Below, in pieces: positions 46,190 to 57,799 of a DNA stretch of 64,000 bases. Positions within the stretch are counted from its first letter, which is position 1, and each line of letters opens with the position of its first letter. The DNA is taken from assembly GCA_010909165.1 (NCBI GenBank), contig MU008187.1:500247-564246 (forward strand), in the 5' to 3' direction. The notes below the pieces were generated by a model. That model ran no database searches. It worked only from the letters and a program-made list of their open reading frames with translations, and had not been told where the DNA came from. The position numbers and the translations under genes are program-made. Origin of the DNA: Anthoceros angustus (lineage: Eukaryota > Streptophyta > Anthocerotopsida > Anthocerotales > Anthocerotaceae).

Positions 46190-49100
46190 ATGCCGTCCCA
46201 GTTCTCGGTGCAGGCTAAGGCGATGCGTCGGCGGGGATTATTGTGGACCCAACAAATTGGTGTGTGTACAGGGATTCTTCCACCGGGAGCTCCCGCTCTC
46301 CTCACCTCAGGGAGTCAACACCCGGCAAACAACCAAGCGTGCAGGGGCAGCCGTGTCAGGAGCCCAGCATTTCTAATTCCGAGAAAATCTGCGGGTTGGG
46401 GCGGGGTATCCAGCCATGGTCGTCGCCAGGAGCAGGAGCAGGAGCCGGAGCAACAATTTTTTCTGGACCCTCCCATGTGGCGGGACAACCGACGAGATAA
46501 GCCAGCTTGGGTTGATGAGCAGCTCGTTCTTTTGGATATGCGGGTGGGTCATGCTGCCTCCCCTTCCAAGTGGAGCTCTCCGGATAGGCGTGGAGAATCG
46601 GAAATGGGCGTCCTTACGACTGGAACCGTGACCACGTTATGTCAGCAGGGAAAGCTTTCTGAGGCCGTTGGAGCCCTGGAATCTCTGGCTCTGACGGACT
46701 CTGCTATTTCCCAGTCTCTGTTTTACACTGTGCTGAAACTCTGTACAGCTAAGAAGGATCTTGTTGTGGGGCGACGAGTGCATGACCTTACTGTCAAACT
46801 CGGGTACGAGTCGGATGCGTTCTTGGGGAACCATATCTTGCGCATGTATGCATGTGGAGGTAGTCTGCAGGAGGCCATGGATGTGTTCACCAGGGTCGGC
46901 AATCCAAATGCGTACATGTGGTCTTCCATAATCTCTGCATATGCGAAGCATGGGAAACCTAACGAGGCCATACAACTTTACCATGAGATGCGGAGGTCAG
47001 GAGTGAAAACAAATGGTCACCTATTTGTAGCTGCCCTTCAAGCATGTGCATTTGCTGCCGACTTGGAATCTGGCAGAGAAGTGCACTGTGATGTATTGGA
47101 CAGTGGTATTCCCCCTGACTTGTTTGTTGGCAACTGCCTGGTGGACATGTATGCAAAATGTGGCCAACTGAAGGATGCACGCCAGGTATTTGACAGCATG
47201 AACACAAAGGATGTGGTGACATGGAATGCCCTGATTGCTGGGTATGCAAAATGTGGTGAACTAGAAGATGCACGCCAGGTTTTTGACAGCATGGCCACAA
47301 AGAATGTGGTGACATGGACGGTGCTGATTGATGGGTATGCAGAGCAAGGACTCGGCCAAGAGGCGCTTGCTGTGTATGGACAAATGGAGCAAGAAGGCCT
47401 CGTTTTGCCTAACCATGTCACTTTTGCTTGCCTTCTGAAGGCCTGTGGAAGCACTGGTGCCTTGCAGATGGGCAGGCAGCTGCACTCACAGATTGTGGAA
47501 AGAGGACTGCTGGATAGCATAGTGTTGGGCACCTGCCTGGTGGACATGTATGCAAAATGCGGTGAACTGAAAGATGCACGCCAGGTTTTTGACAGCATGG
47601 CCACAAAGGATGTGGTGACATGGAATGCCTGATTGCAGGGTATGCAAAATGTGAACTGAAACATGCACGCCAGGTTTTGACAGCATGAACACAAAGAATG
47701 TGGTGACATGGACAGCGCTGATTTCGGGGTATGCACAGCAAGGACTTGGCCAAGAGGCGCTTGTGTATGGACAAATGGAGCAGGCCTCATTTTGGCTTAT
47801 TTTTTGCTTGCCTTCTGAAGGCCTGTGCAAGCACTGGTGCCTTACAGAAGGGCAGGCAGCTGCACTCACAGATTGTGGAAAGAGGACTGCTGGATGATGG
47901 TGTTGGGCACCTGCCTGGTGGACATGTATGCAAAATGCGGTGAACTGAAAGATGCACGCCAGGTTTTTGACAGCATGGGCTCAAAGGATGTCGGGACATG
48001 GAATGCTCTGATTGCAGGGTATGCGAAATGTGGTGAACTGAAACATGCACGCCAGGTTTTTGACAGCATGAACACAAAGAATGTGGTGACATGGACAGCG
48101 CTGATTTCGGGGTATGCACAGCAAGGACTTGGCCACGAGGCGCTAGTTGTGTATGAGCGAATGGAGCAAGAAGGCCTCATTTTGGCTAACCATGTTACTT
48201 TTGCTTGCCTTCTGAATGCCTGTGCAAGCACTGGTGCTTTACAGAAGGGCAGGCAGCTGCACTCACAGATTGTGGAAAGAGGACTGCTGGATAGCATAGT
48301 GTTGGGCACCTGCCTGGTGGACATGTATGCAAAATGCGGTGAACTGAAAGATGCACGCCAGGTTTTTGACAGCATGGGCTCAAAGGATGTCGGGACATGG
48401 AATGCTCTGATTGCTGGGTATGCAAAATGTGGTGAACTGAAGATGCACGCCAGGTTTTGACAGCATGGCCAAAGGATGTGGTGACATGGACAGCGCTGAT
48501 TTGTATGGACAATGTGTATGGACAAATGGAGCAAGAAGGCCTCATTTTGGCTTATTTTTTGCTTGCCTTCTGAATGCCTGTGCAAGCACTGGTGCTTTAC
48601 AGAAGGGCAGGCAACTGCACTCACAGATTGTGGGAAGAGGACTGTTGGATAATGTACTGGTGGGCAACTCCCTGGTGGACATGTATGCAAAATGTGGCGC
48701 ACTGGAAGATGCACGCCAGGTGTTTGACAGCATGGCCACAAAGGACGTGGTTACATGGAATGCTGTTATATCTGGGTATGGTAATTGTGACGAAGGTCGC
48801 AAGGCACTAGCTTGTTTTGAGGAGATGTTAGCTGCCGGTATTCAGCCTAATGATACAACTTTCACTTGCCTTTTGGTAGCATGCAGTCATGAGGGACTGG
48901 TCCACGAGGGTCACAAGCTCTTTGATTCCATGGCTGAGCAGCATGGCATCAAACCTACTCCTGAGCATCACAACTGTATGGTTGATCTTCTTGGGCGTGC
49001 AGGCCATTTGTATGAGGCAGAGAAGATGCTATTATCATGTGAGGGCCAAAGTGATGTCGTGGGATTGACGTCTTTCTTGAGTGCCTGCAAAAGTCATGGG

Positions 49101-49661
49101 GATGTAGAGAAGGCGATGTGGTGTTTTGAAAGCATTGTTAGGCTGGACCCCCAGGAGGCGCCTGCATATGTGCTTATGGCCAATGCCTACGCAGATGCAG
49201 GCAGGTGGACCGATGTACACAGGATTGAAACACAGAGAAGGTTAGCAGGAGCTAACAAGAAACCTGCAGTGGCTAGCATTGAGGTGAATGAGGAGGTACA
49301 TAGATTCCTGGTGGGAGAAAGAAGAGAAAATATTTCGCTTAAGGTGGAGAGCATGAATGCACGCCTGAAGCAGGAAGGAGGCCACGTGCCTCACACAAAG
49401 TTGGTGCTGAAGCCAGTGTGTGAGAAGGAAAAGGAAGATGTGCTTTGTGGGCATGCTGAAAAGCTAGCTCTGGCGTTTGGTCTCTTGAACACTCCGAGTG
49501 GGACACCTTTGGTGGTAACGAAGAATCTACGCATGTGCAGAGATTGCCACAGTTCTACGGAGATTATGTCAAGGCTTGAACACAGAGACATTGTTGTAAG
49601 AGATGGGTACCGGGTGCATCGATTTGCAGCTGGTTGTTGCAGTTGTAAGGGTCGACCATGA
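46190..49661 (+). CDS. PLS-class PPR protein with DYW:KP domain (candidate organelle RNA-editing factor); reading frame disrupted
   Basis: Intronless PPR gene. It opens at 46190 with a basic, Ser/Pro-rich presequence (possible organelle targeting) and runs open to 47632. It recovers at 47825-48460 and finishes 48465-49661. The repeats (LVDMYAKCG, VFDSM, VVTWNALI) are P, L and S motifs. The C-terminus has E1/E2 motifs (AYVLMANAYADAGRWTDVHR), then NKKPAVASIEVNEEVHRFLV with KP where the PG box usually stands. The DYW deaminase follows with HAEKLALAFGLL (zinc His and catalytic Glu), CRDCH (zinc CxxC) and the ending CSCKGRP. KP plus GRP define the DYW:KP variant, linked to U-to-C editing. The frameshifts fall in modules 2 and 4 of a 399-bp internal repeat. 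Module 2 loses 21 bases net and returns to frame; module 4 loses 41 and does not. A broken gene or a consensus error are both possible. Confidence 0.88.
47135..48668 (+). repeat. Four tandem 399-bp modules inside the PPR gene
   Basis: Anchor TGCCTGGTGGACATGTATGC occurs at 47135, 47534, 47912 and 48311, with a variant at 48669. Module lengths are therefore 399, 378, 399 and 358 bases. A full module encodes 133 residues, four PPR motifs in the order S-S-P-L. Modules 1 and 3 are intact. Modules 2 and 4 are near-identical to them apart from many short deletions. Positions 5 and last of the motifs read N/D or T/D, N/N and T/N, repeated from module to module. Confidence 0.92.
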
Positions 49662-49734
49662 GAGGACTACCCAGTGCTCAAGAGTGTACAGTACACCAAT
49701 TTATTCAAAAAACATAGGCCATATTGTGTCTGTC

Positions 49735-49945
49735 GAGCATGCTTCAGCATATGTACAACGTAAAAATTGTTGGGTGGCTGGCGAGCGAACATGTTTCAGC
49801 TTACATACAACACATACACTGTTGGGTGGTAGCTGAACTAGCATGTTGCACCGTATGTACAACATATACATTGTTGGGTGGCAGCTGAGCTAGCATGCTG
49901 CAGCGTATGTACAAGAAATACAATGTTGGGTGCAACTAGATCATC
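49735..49945. repeat. Degenerate tandem repeat of about 60 bp between the PPR and LOX genes
   Basis: Four imperfect copies of a unit containing GCATGCTGCAGCGTATGTAC, AACATATACA and TTGTTGGGTGGCAGCTGA (for example at about 49738, 49790, 49840 and 49892). Located in the convergent 3' region of the PPR gene and the first lipoxygenase. Confidence 0.75.
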
Positions 49946-50047
49946 CACTAGGTCACTGAATGAGCTACAATCTGTTGCCCCATCTTTGTGTGTCGGGATG
50001 GTGGGCGAGGGAAGGGGAAGGCAAAAGCGAGGAAGCCAAAAATCAAA

Positions 50048-53000
50048 TCACACGGAGGTGCTGTTGGGCACGCCTTTGCCGGTGAGGCCTTCGGCGGAGT
50101 AAGGATAGAGAAGGGTGTAGGGCACCTTCGCAGGGCCCCAGCGGTTGAGGAGAGTCTTGTCCCCGTTGCGGGCCTGGATGTTGGCGGCGATAGCTTCGAT
50201 CCCCTTGCTGAGCTTCTTGAAGGCGGCCAGCACCTGTGGGTCGGAGGTCCAGTAAGGGTCCTGGCGCTGGCCCAGGTACTCCTCGTCGGCGGCGTGGGTG
50301 GACAGGATCTCAATGGTGGTCATCACGCTAGTGGCGACAGACGGTGTGCTCACTGCCGACAGCAAGTACTTTTCTGGGTTCCACAGCAGCTCCTGGTGCT
50401 CGGGGGAGCCGGGCTCCGGCACCAGCTTCCTGGTCATGGACGGCCTGTTGGGCATGTAGCCCTCGTAGGCGAACTGGCCGAAGTTGACGGATGCGTGGTG
50501 CGGGCCTGCAATCCAGATGATGGTGGTGAGCGTGTGCGCCAGGCTCGCCACCGAGTTCAGCTTGGGCCACCAGGCCGCGCCCTTGAGGTCCCCGTGCCCC
50601 ACCTCCACCACCTCCATCCACCAGGCCTGCAGCTCAGTGTCCGACTGCACCGCCTCGTCCGAGCTCTTGTACACCAGCCCCACGTAATTGCCCACCCAGC
50701 TTTTGATCACGTCCCAGAGTTCCAGCCCGTCTTTGGCGAAGGGATAGTCCTCGATCACCAGTTGCACGCCACCCGGGTACGTGGAATCTGCCGGCTCCGC
50801 CAAACCCCTGCCCACAAGAATTGCAGCACACAGTGCACACCTCATTAGCTTGCGACGCAATGGAAGATGAATGTGGCACCATTTGCATGTCATCGTCATT
50901 CACCTGGCTATGAGGTCGTCGGGCAGAGCCTGTCTGTCGAACCTCCACTTGGCTCCGTACACCACAGCGGTCATCTCCATGCAGTATCTGCCAGGAGTGA
51001 AGTTGGTCTCGATGATGCCGTTGGCGGAAATTAGCGTCTGTCTCGCAGCTCCGTTGATGTTCATGGTGTTCCTGAAGTGGGGCAGCAGCAGAACGTGGAT
51101 AGGATGGATGGCACTCAGCTGCCGGTTGGTTGCTATGATGATGGGTTCCATCGCCGCGTGCGTCTCCAGCCTGCACGGCACCAGGATGGGTATGAGACTT
51201 GATTCAGAACCTGGCTAGGCTGTTGGGTGTGCCTGCAGGTGATAAACGTGCTGAAGGAGTGACGGATCAAGGACTTGTGAAGAATGGAATGTCCTAGTGT
51301 ACCAGTGGCTGACGAGCTGGTGGTAGCCGCAGTCGACAGTGTTGGCGTGAATCTTTGCCAGCTCCCACAAGTAGTCCTTGTCCTTTACATCCGCTGGAGG
51401 GGCAGTAAAAACTCTGCTGGACTTCTCCAGGGCCAGCTCGATGGCGATGGGCTTCAGGGTGCCCTGTTTGGTGAGGAAGAAGATGGTCCGGGGAGCATAT
51501 CCCCGGCCTTTGCCTTGTGCGTTTTGTTTCCCGATGTAGGGCAGGAAGATGTCGTGGTAGTCCACCGTGAACAGCCTCTTGCCTTCTATGGCCTGAAGAA
51601 ATGGTCCCAACCAACAGTACTAGTTAGTGACCTCAAATCTGGAGCCTTTTGTGGTTCACAGATTTGCTGTGATTTGAAGGATCTGGCCTGCATTGCCTTC
51701 TTACCTGGGCTACAGACAATCCGTCCAAGTATGGCAGAATGTGGTCATCTGTGAGGGCCGTGCCTGGACCATACACCTTGGGATCCAGAGAGCTTTTGGG
51801 GGGATATTCCTGTATGCGGAGTAATACGTGAGGCAATCATACGTGGTCTGCTTTGCTGACGAGTCACCATAGCCAGAGCTCCAGAAGGGGGAGGTAGCAG
51901 ATGAATAATTCACATTCAAGGGAGTGAGGTTTAATACTTACTCGAAGGCGCTCTATGACGAGTGGGTTCATCCCAGCCAAGGCCTGACGTGCAAATTCCT
52001 GGTCGGTGCTCCATGCTTGTTCATCAGCTGCAGGATCAAGAAAAGCACGGGAAGGAAGGAGTAAGGACGGTCACAAGTAACTCCGTAGCTTCTGGTGGTT
52101 GCAATTGTAAGCAACTCTTAAGGTCCTGGATGAAGCTGGTGAATGGGCAGCAAACCTTTGATGACGTCGGGGACAGGGAATTTGAGCAAGCTCTGGTCTC
52201 CACCATGGGGATTAAGGAAATGCGAGATGACAGTGAATGGATCTGTGAAAGCGGGGGCGTCCACCGGCACGGGCTTGATGTATCCAGACAGATCGAGACC
52301 CTCGTCGTACAGCCTCTTGATGTCGTTAAAGCTGTCAAAGTCGTCAGGGGTGCTGTCGAAGTACTTGGCTATGGCCGGCAGGATGGCGTGCCCCGTGGCC
52401 TTCCATACGTCGGCCAACAGGCTAGACGTTTTCTCCCGGCTGAAGAGCTCATCCCTCGGGAGGTAGAACTGCTTCAGCAGCAGAGCCGGCGCGTGGCTGT
52501 CCGGAGACTTCAAGTTGCTCTCCAGCTCAGGAGCTTCAGAACACAGACACACCGATTTCAACGGCCCACAATCTCGCAGCAGCTTGAGACACAAAGCCTG
52601 CAAGGGCATGATCTCTACCTCTTTTGGAAGGAGGACGGCCCGTCCTGATGCGGCGAGGGTAGTGCAGGGTGGAGCCTCCCAGAACAGGCCGGATCGTGGC
52701 CGGGTCCTTGTCGGGGTCTGACAGGTCGTTGTACACGTCGTAGTCGTAGATTCTCTCCCACGGATGCCTCTCCCCCTTGCCATCCCCCCGCTTGATCTGG
52801 AGCTCCAGCTCTCTCAAGGCCTTGATTCCCGCGGGGGTCTCGCTGGGAAGGTACGCCTGGCCAGTGAAACAACACAGCTAAACGATGACCCCACAGTCGG
52901 AGAGGAATGCAAAACTGGTAGAGTATCTGGATCATGGTAGTGGGTGTCACCTTGTTGCTGAAGAAGATGCGGTCGGATGTGTACTTGGGGGTGTTGTAGA

Positions 53001-53630
53001 TGACGGAATTGCAGTCGAATGCGACCCTGCTCTTGGCAATGTCATCCAGCTCCAGGACCACGGACCTGAGGAAGAATTCGTTGGGGTGGCGGTTCCTCAC
53101 CAGCAACGCGCCGGGCTGGCCGAAGTCGGTGGGGACGTTGAAGGTGACGGTAAAGTCATGCTCGTCCGAGGCCTCCTTCCGGACCTCGGTCGTTCTGTCC
53201 TCCAACGCCCAGTTCTTGATGATGGCCTTGTCCGTGACCTTGGCCCTGCTTGTTTCTGTGCATCACATATGTGTCATTACAGTGAGCACCATTCTCACCT
53301 TCACTAGCAGGGAAAATCAATGCTGTTCAATTTGAACAATGCAAGGAGCTCGAGTGCGAGTGGAACATGTCCTCACTCACTTGGCTCCAAGTCCACACTG
53401 ACGAGCTGAAACTCCACCTTGTGGCCAAGCCCGTCAGCGGTAATGTCCTCCACCTCCGCTTTCTTGTCCTGCAAATCCAGCACATGCTTCTTAGCCAGCA
53501 CCACGGTGGCCTTGAGCGTCACTGTGGAATGGTTAGTTTTGGAGCCCAGCCCGAAAAGGTTGGAGAAAAGGCCCGCTCCCCCTTCAGCCTGCTGCTGCTT
53601 GCCTCCACCCGGGCCTGGCAAAGCCGTCAT
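50048..53630 (-). CDS. Plant-type lipoxygenase, copy 1 (13-LOX-like)
   Basis: Adds O2 to polyunsaturated fatty acids to start oxylipin synthesis. Starts [14 protein letters not shown] at 53630. A PLAT/C2 lipid-binding domain comes first ([20 protein letters not shown]), then [20 protein letters not shown], the catalytic domain with [20 protein letters not shown] and [20 protein letters not shown]. Iron ligands are seen as HW-LETH (two His), HHASVNFGQ (His and Asn) and the C-terminal residue. The chain ends GVPNSTSV, so the terminal ligand is Val instead of the usual Ile. Ala in the Coffa position (GAARQ) predicts S-stereospecificity, and Phe in GIIETNF points to 13-positional specificity. No clear transit peptide. 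About ten exons with short introns. Followed at 54259 by a second LOX on the same strand. Confidence 0.93.
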
Positions 53631-53944
53631 CGCGGCAATTGCTCAGATCAGGTTCCGATACTAATCGAAAGAAAAATCTGACACCCAAACGATGCAAAAG
53701 CAGCTCACACACACAATGCGATAAGAACCAGAAGCCCGTGCCCTTCACGATCTGCTGCTCTTCACAGTTATACACCTACACTGAACATTCCACTGAAACA
53801 TATCACTAGAACATAACTCCTCCTTCATACGCGTGATATGACTGCCTCTTCCCTCACCGCTACTTACAGTTGCTGAGTCTTGGGATGGGCTTGAGTGACT
53901 GTCAACTTGAAGTAGATTGCCCAACAAGCCAGATATTTACAAGA

Positions 53945-54037
53945 GGAACTGCAGCTGCTCTAAGCCTCAGGAACTGCAGCTGCTCTAAGCCTCAGGAACT
54001 GCAGCGGCTCTAAGCTTCAGGAACTGCAGCTTCTCTA
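53945..54037. repeat. 25-bp tandem repeat upstream of LOX copy 1
   Basis: Unit GGAACTGCAGCTGCTCTAAG plus CCTCA at 53945, 53970, 53995 and a shortened fourth copy at 54020. Each unit holds one CAGCTG or a variant. It lies between the LOX1 start and the LOX2 stop, so it may be part of the LOX1 promoter region. Confidence 0.9.
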
Positions 54038-54258
54038 AAGACTCTGCGTCCACATTGGAATGATGTGAGGAAAAGCTAATATACATACGTACGTAAGTAC
54101 CCAGCTGCTTCAACGTGCTACCTAAAACGCCACACGGCGGACGAGCCAATCCACACAGAAATTCAGCTCGGAGTACATGTTAACAGAACATAAAACGGCC
54201 TTATCTGTCCATAGGAAACGAAGGTGTCGGAGGGAAAGAAGAAGGGGAAGGCGGGAGC

Positions 54259-57200
54259 TCAGATGGAGATGCTGTTGGGCACTCCTTGGCCGGTGAGGCC
54301 ATCGGTGGAGTTGGGGTAGAGAAGGGTGTAGGCCACCTTGGAAGGGCCCCAGCGGTTGACGAGAGACCTGTCTTTGTTTCTGGCCTGGATGTTAGCGGCG
54401 AGGGCATCGATGCCCCTGCCGAGGTCCTTGAACGCGGCCAGCACCTGCGGGTCGGAGGTCCAGTTGGGGTCCTGGCGCTGGCCCACGTATTCCTCGTCTT
54501 CGGCATGGGTGGACAGGATCTCGATGGTGGTCATCACGCTGGTGGCGGCGAACGGCGTGCTCACCACCGACAGCAGGTACTTCTCGGGGTTGCTCAGCAG
54601 CGTCTTGTGCTCCTCGGAGCCCACCTCGGGTATCAGCTTCCTGGTCTGAGACGGCCTGTTGGGCATGTAGCCCGCGTAGCTGAACTGGCCGAAGTTGACG
54701 GATGCGTGGTGCGGGCCTGCGATCCAGATGATGGTGGCCAGGGTCTGCGTCAGGCTCTGTAGCGAGTCCAGCTTGGGCCACCAGGCCGCGCCCTTGTGGT
54801 CCCCGTGCCCGACTTCCACCACCTCCTTCCACCAGGCTTGCAGCTCTGTGTCCGCCTGCACCGCCGCGTCCGAGTTCTTGTACGCCAGCCCCACGTACTT
54901 GCCCACCCAGGACTTGATCACGTCCCAGAGTTCCAGCCCGTCTTTGGCGAAGGGGTAGTCCTCGATCACCAGCTTCACGCCCCCCGGGTAACTGGAGTCT
55001 GCTGGCTCCGCCACGCCCCTGCCCACAAACATTGCAGCACACAGAGCTCACCCCATCAGCTTGGATGCAGTGGAACTGTTGGAGGAAGAACGCCACAAAA
55101 TCATCGTCTGTTGGCCAGGATGAATGACACCATATGTCAGCGAGGTTTACCTGGCTATGAGGTCGTTGGGTAGGGCTTGTGTGTCGAACCTCCACTTGGC
55201 TCCGTACACCACAGCGCTCATCTCCATGGAGTAAATGCCAGGAGTGAAAGTCTGCTCGATGATGCCGTTGGAGTTGATGAGTGCCTGCCTCGCAGCTCCG
55301 TTGATGTTCATGGTGTTCCTGAAGTGGGGCAGCAGCAGGATGTGGATGGGGTGGATGGCACTCAGCTGCCGGTGGGTTGCTATGATGATGGGTTCCATCA
55401 CTGCGTGCGTCTCCAGCCTGCACAGCAAAGGCATGGGCATGAGACTAGATTCGGAACCTGGCTACGGCTGTTGGGTGTGCCTGCAGGTGATAAACTTGAT
55501 GAAGGAAGAAAGGATGAGTGCACGTTTGTATGGAATGCAGTGTTGTACTGCTAGTGTACCAGTGGCTGACGAGCTCGTGGTAGCCGAAGTCGACAGTGTT
55601 GGCGTGGATCTTTGCCAGCTCCCACAAGTAGTCCTTGTCCTTTGCATCCGCTGCAGGGGCAGTAAATACTCTCCTAGACTTCTCTAAAGCCAGCTCGATG
55701 GCGATGGGCTTCAGGGTGCCCTGGCTGGTGAGGAAGAAAATGGTCCGGGGAGCATATCCCAGGCCTTTACCTAGTGCGTTCTGCTTCCCGATGTATGGCA
55801 GGAAGATATCATGGTAGTCCACCGTGAACAGCTTCTTGCCTTCTATGGCCTGAACGAAGGGTTCAAACAAACAGTACCAGTGAGCTGAGATGAAAGGTTG
55901 GTCAAGTGTGGTTTAGGATTGTGTCCTCGCTTGCGTGCTTACCTGGGCTACAGACAATCCCTCCAAGTACGGGAGAATGTGCTCGTTTGTGAGGGCCGTG
56001 CCTGGACCATACACGTTGGGATCCAGAGAGCTCTTGGGTGGATATTCCTGCATACCAAGCAAATGTATGTGAGCTGCAATCCGTACATGGTCTGCTTCGA
56101 GCTAGCATGAGCCACCATAGCCAGAAGATATCTGGCAATCATGGAGGTTGCCAAGCGCGTGAGCTTTAGTACTCACTAGGACGCGCTGGATGACGATTGG
56201 GTTGAGCCCGGCCAAGGCCTGACGTGCGAATTCCTGGTCAGTGCTCCATGCTTGTTCATCAACTGCGCGAACACAAGCACAGGAAGGAAGGAAGGTTGTA
56301 GTTTTCTGCCAATGGCAAAACAACGTAACTCCACTGTTACCAGGACTAAGATCGTAGTGAGCAGCAAACCTTTGATGACATCGGGGACAGGATACTTGAG
56401 CAGGCTCTGGTTGTCGCCATCGCTGTTAAAGAACTGCGCGATTAGCGTGAATGGATTGGTGAAAGCGGGAGCGTTGTCCGGCACTTCGAGGAAGCATCCA
56501 GTGAGGTTGAGACCCTCGTCATACAGCTTCTTGATGTCCTTGAACGTGTCGAAGTCGTTGGGGGTGCTATCGAAGTAGTTGGTTATGGCAGGCAGGATGG
56601 CGTGCGCCGCGGCCTTCACAGCATCCGCCAACACGCTCGACGTTTTCTCCCGGCTGAAGATCTCATCCCTCGGGATGTAGAACTGCTCCAGCAGCAGAGA
56701 CCCCACGTTGCTCTCCAGTTGAGGGGCTTCACCACACAGCCGCACAGATTTCAATCGCCCACAATCCAGCATCACCTCAAACAAAAATCAGAAGCTTCTA
56801 CAGGCCTGATGTCTACCGGTTTTGGAGGGAGGACGGCCGGTCCTGATGCGGCGAGGATAGGACAGGGTGGAGCCTCCCAGAACAGGCCGGATCGTGGCGG
56901 GGTCGGCGTCGGGATTGGACAGGTCGTTGTACACGTCGTAGTCGTAGATTCTCTCCCACGGCTCCCTTTCTCCCTTGCCATCTCCACGCTTGACCTTGAG
57001 CTCCAGCTCTCTCAAGGCCTTGATTCCTGCGGGGGTTTCGCTCGGGAGATAGGCCTGGCACACGCATTACAGAATTGCTGTCGTGAACGCTGATGAATGA
57101 GCTATGATGAGTGCAACTCAGACAATCTGGATGGTCGTGGGTGTCACCTTGTTGCTGAAGAAGACGCGGTCGGTTGTGTACTTGGCGGAGTTGAAGATGA

Positions 57201-57799
57201 CGGAATTGCAGGGGAATGTGACCTTGCTCTTGTCCGCCAGCTCCAGCACCAGGGACCTGAGGAAGAACTCGTTGGGGTGGCCGTTCCTCACCAGGAATGC
57301 CCCGGGCACCCCGAAGTCGGTGGGGACCTTGAAGGTGACGGTAAAGGAATCCTCGTCCGTGGCCAACTCCAGGGCTTCGGGCGTGATGTCCTCCAGCCCC
57401 CAGGTCTCGATCCTGGCAGTGTCGCTGAGCTTGGTCTTGCTTGTCTCTGCGCATCACATGCATCCAATTCCAGAGCCGTCCTCAGAACAGCTCTAGGGGG
57501 GAATTCAATCCCATTTGCATTGGCAGCGGTTGCAGGAACTGTTTCCTCCGAATTCCAAAAAGCTGGAGACTAGCACCATGTCCTCACTCACTTGGGTCCA
57601 AGTCGACGCTGACGAGTTGAAATTCCACCTTCTTGCCCACCAAGTCGGCGGCCACGTCCACGGCCTCCGCCGTCTTGTTCTGCAAATCCAGCAGATTCTT
57701 CTTGGCCAGCACCACGGTGGCCTTGAGCTCCACTGTGGGAGAGGCGGTTTTGGAGCCACTTCCAAATATGTTGGACAGAATCCCGCCGATGCCCCGCAC
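54259..57799 (-). CDS. Plant-type lipoxygenase, copy 2 (13-LOX-like)
   Basis: Tandem paralogue of the gene at 50048-53630. Starts [20 protein letters not shown] at 57799. It has a PLAT domain ([19 protein letters not shown]), [117 protein letters not shown] and [20 protein letters not shown]. It ends GVPNSISI with the canonical terminal Ile that ligates the iron. Coffa-site Ala (GAARQ) and the T-F pair in GIIEQTF predict 13S-lipoxygenase activity. Exon-intron structure matches copy 1. The intron after RTGRPPSK ends before CCCCTCAACTGGAGAGC, which keeps the frame. Distance between the two genes is about 630 bases. No obvious plastid transit peptide, so it may be cytosolic. Confidence 0.94.

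Noticed and set aside
52565-52640. Frameshift in LOX copy 1 after RTGRPPSK
   Set aside because: An intron from GTAGAG to CTGAAG restores the frame, and LOX copy 2 has the matching intron, so both genes are intact there.
50048-55870. Long open frames antisense to the lipoxygenases (for example 49988-50848, 54286-54762 on plus)
   Set aside because: They mirror GC-rich coding exons on the other strand and have no family resemblance.
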